Source: Candidatus Onthomorpha intestinigallinarum
GTDB lineage: Bacteria > Bacteroidota > Bacteroidia > Bacteroidales > P3
DNA length: 6,962 nucleotides
Direction of reading: 5' to 3'
NCBI GenBank assembly: GCA_019114015.1
Contig: DXGG01000124.1
Location: forward strand, 1 to 6,962
The translations under genes were made by a program, and so were the position numbers. Within the stretch, counting starts at the first letter, position 1, and every line of letters begins with the position of its first letter. Of the stretch, positions 5,975 through 6,962 are shown one piece after another. The notes under the pieces are model-generated. The model saw nothing but the letters and a program-made list of their open reading frames with translations. It was not told where the DNA came from and did no database searches.

Positions 5975-6962
5975 ATGAAAAGTATTAATGATGTAAGTTT
6001 TTCTGGCAGGAAAGTCTTGTTGAGGGTTGACTTCAACGTACCTGTTGACGAGAACAAGAATATAACGGACGATACAAGGATAAGGGAGGCTATGCCTACG
6101 ATAGACAAGTTGTTGGGTGACGGAGCTGCCCTTATTATCATGGCGCATTTCGGCAGGCCTAAGAAAGGCGGATTTGAGGCGGATTTGAGTCTGAAACCGG
6201 TTGCGGACTATTTGTCCAGGATACTGGACAAGAAGGTCGTTTTCACCCAGAGTCTTGACTTCGGGGACATATCCTCACTGGCGTCAGCCCTTAAGCCGGG
6301 GGATGTGATGATGTTGGAAAACATACGTTTCTATCCCGAGGAGACCAAGGGAGATGAGGCCTTTGCAAGGAAGCTGTCCCAACTTGGAGACTGTTATGTC
6401 AATGACGCTTTCGGAGCGGCGCACAGGGAACACGCTTCCACGGCGACGATAGCGAGATTCTTTCCGAATGACAGATATTTCGGACTGCTTATGGAGAATG
6501 AGGTGAGAAACCTCAACAAGCTCATGCAGAATCCGCAAAGGCCTTTCACGGCAATAATAGGCGGAAGCAAGATTTCTTCCAAGATAGATGTCATAAAGAA
6601 TCTTTTGCCTTTGGTTGACAACCTTGTGATAGGAGGCGGCATGAGCTATACCTTTGCAAAGGCGGAAGGCAAGGCGATAGGCCGCTCGATATGCGAGGAT
6701 GACAAGATGGACATAGCATTGGAGTTGAAGGCTGCCGCTAAGGCCAAAGGCGTAAACCTTTACCTGCCTGTCGATATCGTTGCGGGAGACAGTTTCTCGA
6801 ATGACTGTAATGTTAAGTACTGTCCTCAGGTCGACATACCTGACGGATGGGAAGGTATGGATGCAGGAGAAAAGACTGTAAAACTGTTTACGGATGTGAT
6901 AATGAATTCCAAGACCATATTGTGGAACGGACCTGTCGGAGTGTTTGAATTCGAGACCTTTG
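5975..6962 (+). CDS. pgk: Phosphoglycerate kinase, 3' end truncated by window
   Basis: Glycolytic cytosolic enzyme that moves the acyl phosphate of 1,3-bisphosphoglycerate to ADP, yielding 3-phosphoglycerate and ATP. The first 329 codons are present with no stop, about four fifths of the usual 395-420 residues. Seen in order: RVDFNVP (17-23, substrate-binding Arg, Asp and Asn), the HFGRPK segment, ENIRF, and NDAFGAAHREHAS (substrate site; Thr-Ala-His is commoner than the Ala-Ala-His here). Then come GGSKISSKI (nucleotide-side loop), GGGMSYTF, and near the edge LWNGPVGVFEFET of the hinge and C-terminal nucleotide-binding domain. The start ATG follows an A-rich leader with GGAG directly abutting it, too close to act as a normal ribosome site; no other in-frame start fits. 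Codon choice is notable: by hand count 18 of 23 Ile are ATA and 9 of 14 Arg are AGG, which for this usually highly expressed gene suggests they are favoured codons in this genome. Confidence 0.97.
   Translation, partial: MKSINDVSFSGRKVLLRVDFNVPVDENKNITDDTRIREAMPTIDKLLGDGAALIIMAHFGRPKKGGFEADLSLKPVADYLSRILDKKVVFTQSLDFGDISSLASALKPGDVMMLENIRFYPEETKGDEAFARKLSQLGDCYVNDAFGAAHREHASTATIARFFPNDRYFGLLMENEVRNLNKLMQNPQRPFTAIIGGSKISSKIDVIKNLLPLVDNLVIGGGMSYTFAKAEGKAIGRSICEDDKMDIALELKAAAKAKGVNLYLPVDIVAGDSFSNDCNVKYCPQVDIPDGWEGMDAGEKTVKLFTDVIMNSKTILWNGPVGVFEFETF

Noticed and set aside
5806..6642. Several minus-strand open frames over the pgk 5' region
   Set aside because: The plus strand here encodes phosphoglycerate kinase with all expected motifs without interruption.
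1..6962. CRISPR array, insertion sequence or integrase
   Set aside because: No spaced direct repeats of CRISPR type, no transposase motifs and no recombinase gene were seen on either strand.

Overview
The window looks like chromosomal DNA from a member of the Bacteroidota, probably order Bacteroidales. The evidence is two promoters with the phylum's TAnnTTTG -7 element, a tRNA gene without an encoded CCA end, and A-rich leaders. I cannot name the species. The housekeeping half prefers ATA for Ile and AGG for Arg, which may help to place it.

Region 1 (1-3886, + strand) is a restriction-modification module of the type III-like family. It holds the C-terminal part of a large helicase-nuclease subunit (start lies upstream of the window), followed with a 4-bp ATGA overlap by a complete 867-residue beta-class DNA methyltransferase. 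The methyltransferase has an AT-rich central block where its target recognition region should lie. The nuclease carries Ser where the PD-(D/E)XK fold normally has its catalytic Lys. Arg and Ile codon choice in this module differs from the genes to its right, which suggests horizontal acquisition.

Region 2 (3895-5821, - strand) runs convergently into the module with only 8 bp between stop codons. In transcription order it contains a CorA-family divalent cation transporter, tRNA-Arg(CCG), and a CPBP-family intramembrane protease. Gaps are 10 and 20 nt, and only one clear promoter is visible, in front of corA, so the three probably form one transcript from which the tRNA is processed.

Region 3 (5822-5974) is a divergent control region. 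It has the corA promoter on the - strand, two tandem -7 boxes on the + strand in front of pgk, a GC-rich imperfect inverted repeat and an A-tract/T-tract palindrome.

Region 4 (5975 to the window edge, + strand) is the first 329 codons of phosphoglycerate kinase. It runs off the window and has no stop codon here.

The R-M module would act in DNA defence. The other genes are housekeeping or membrane functions with no evident link to it. I see no CRISPR array, insertion sequence, integrase or clearly new system; the most unusual points are the nuclease active site, the specificity-domain mosaic and the tRNA embedded between protein genes.
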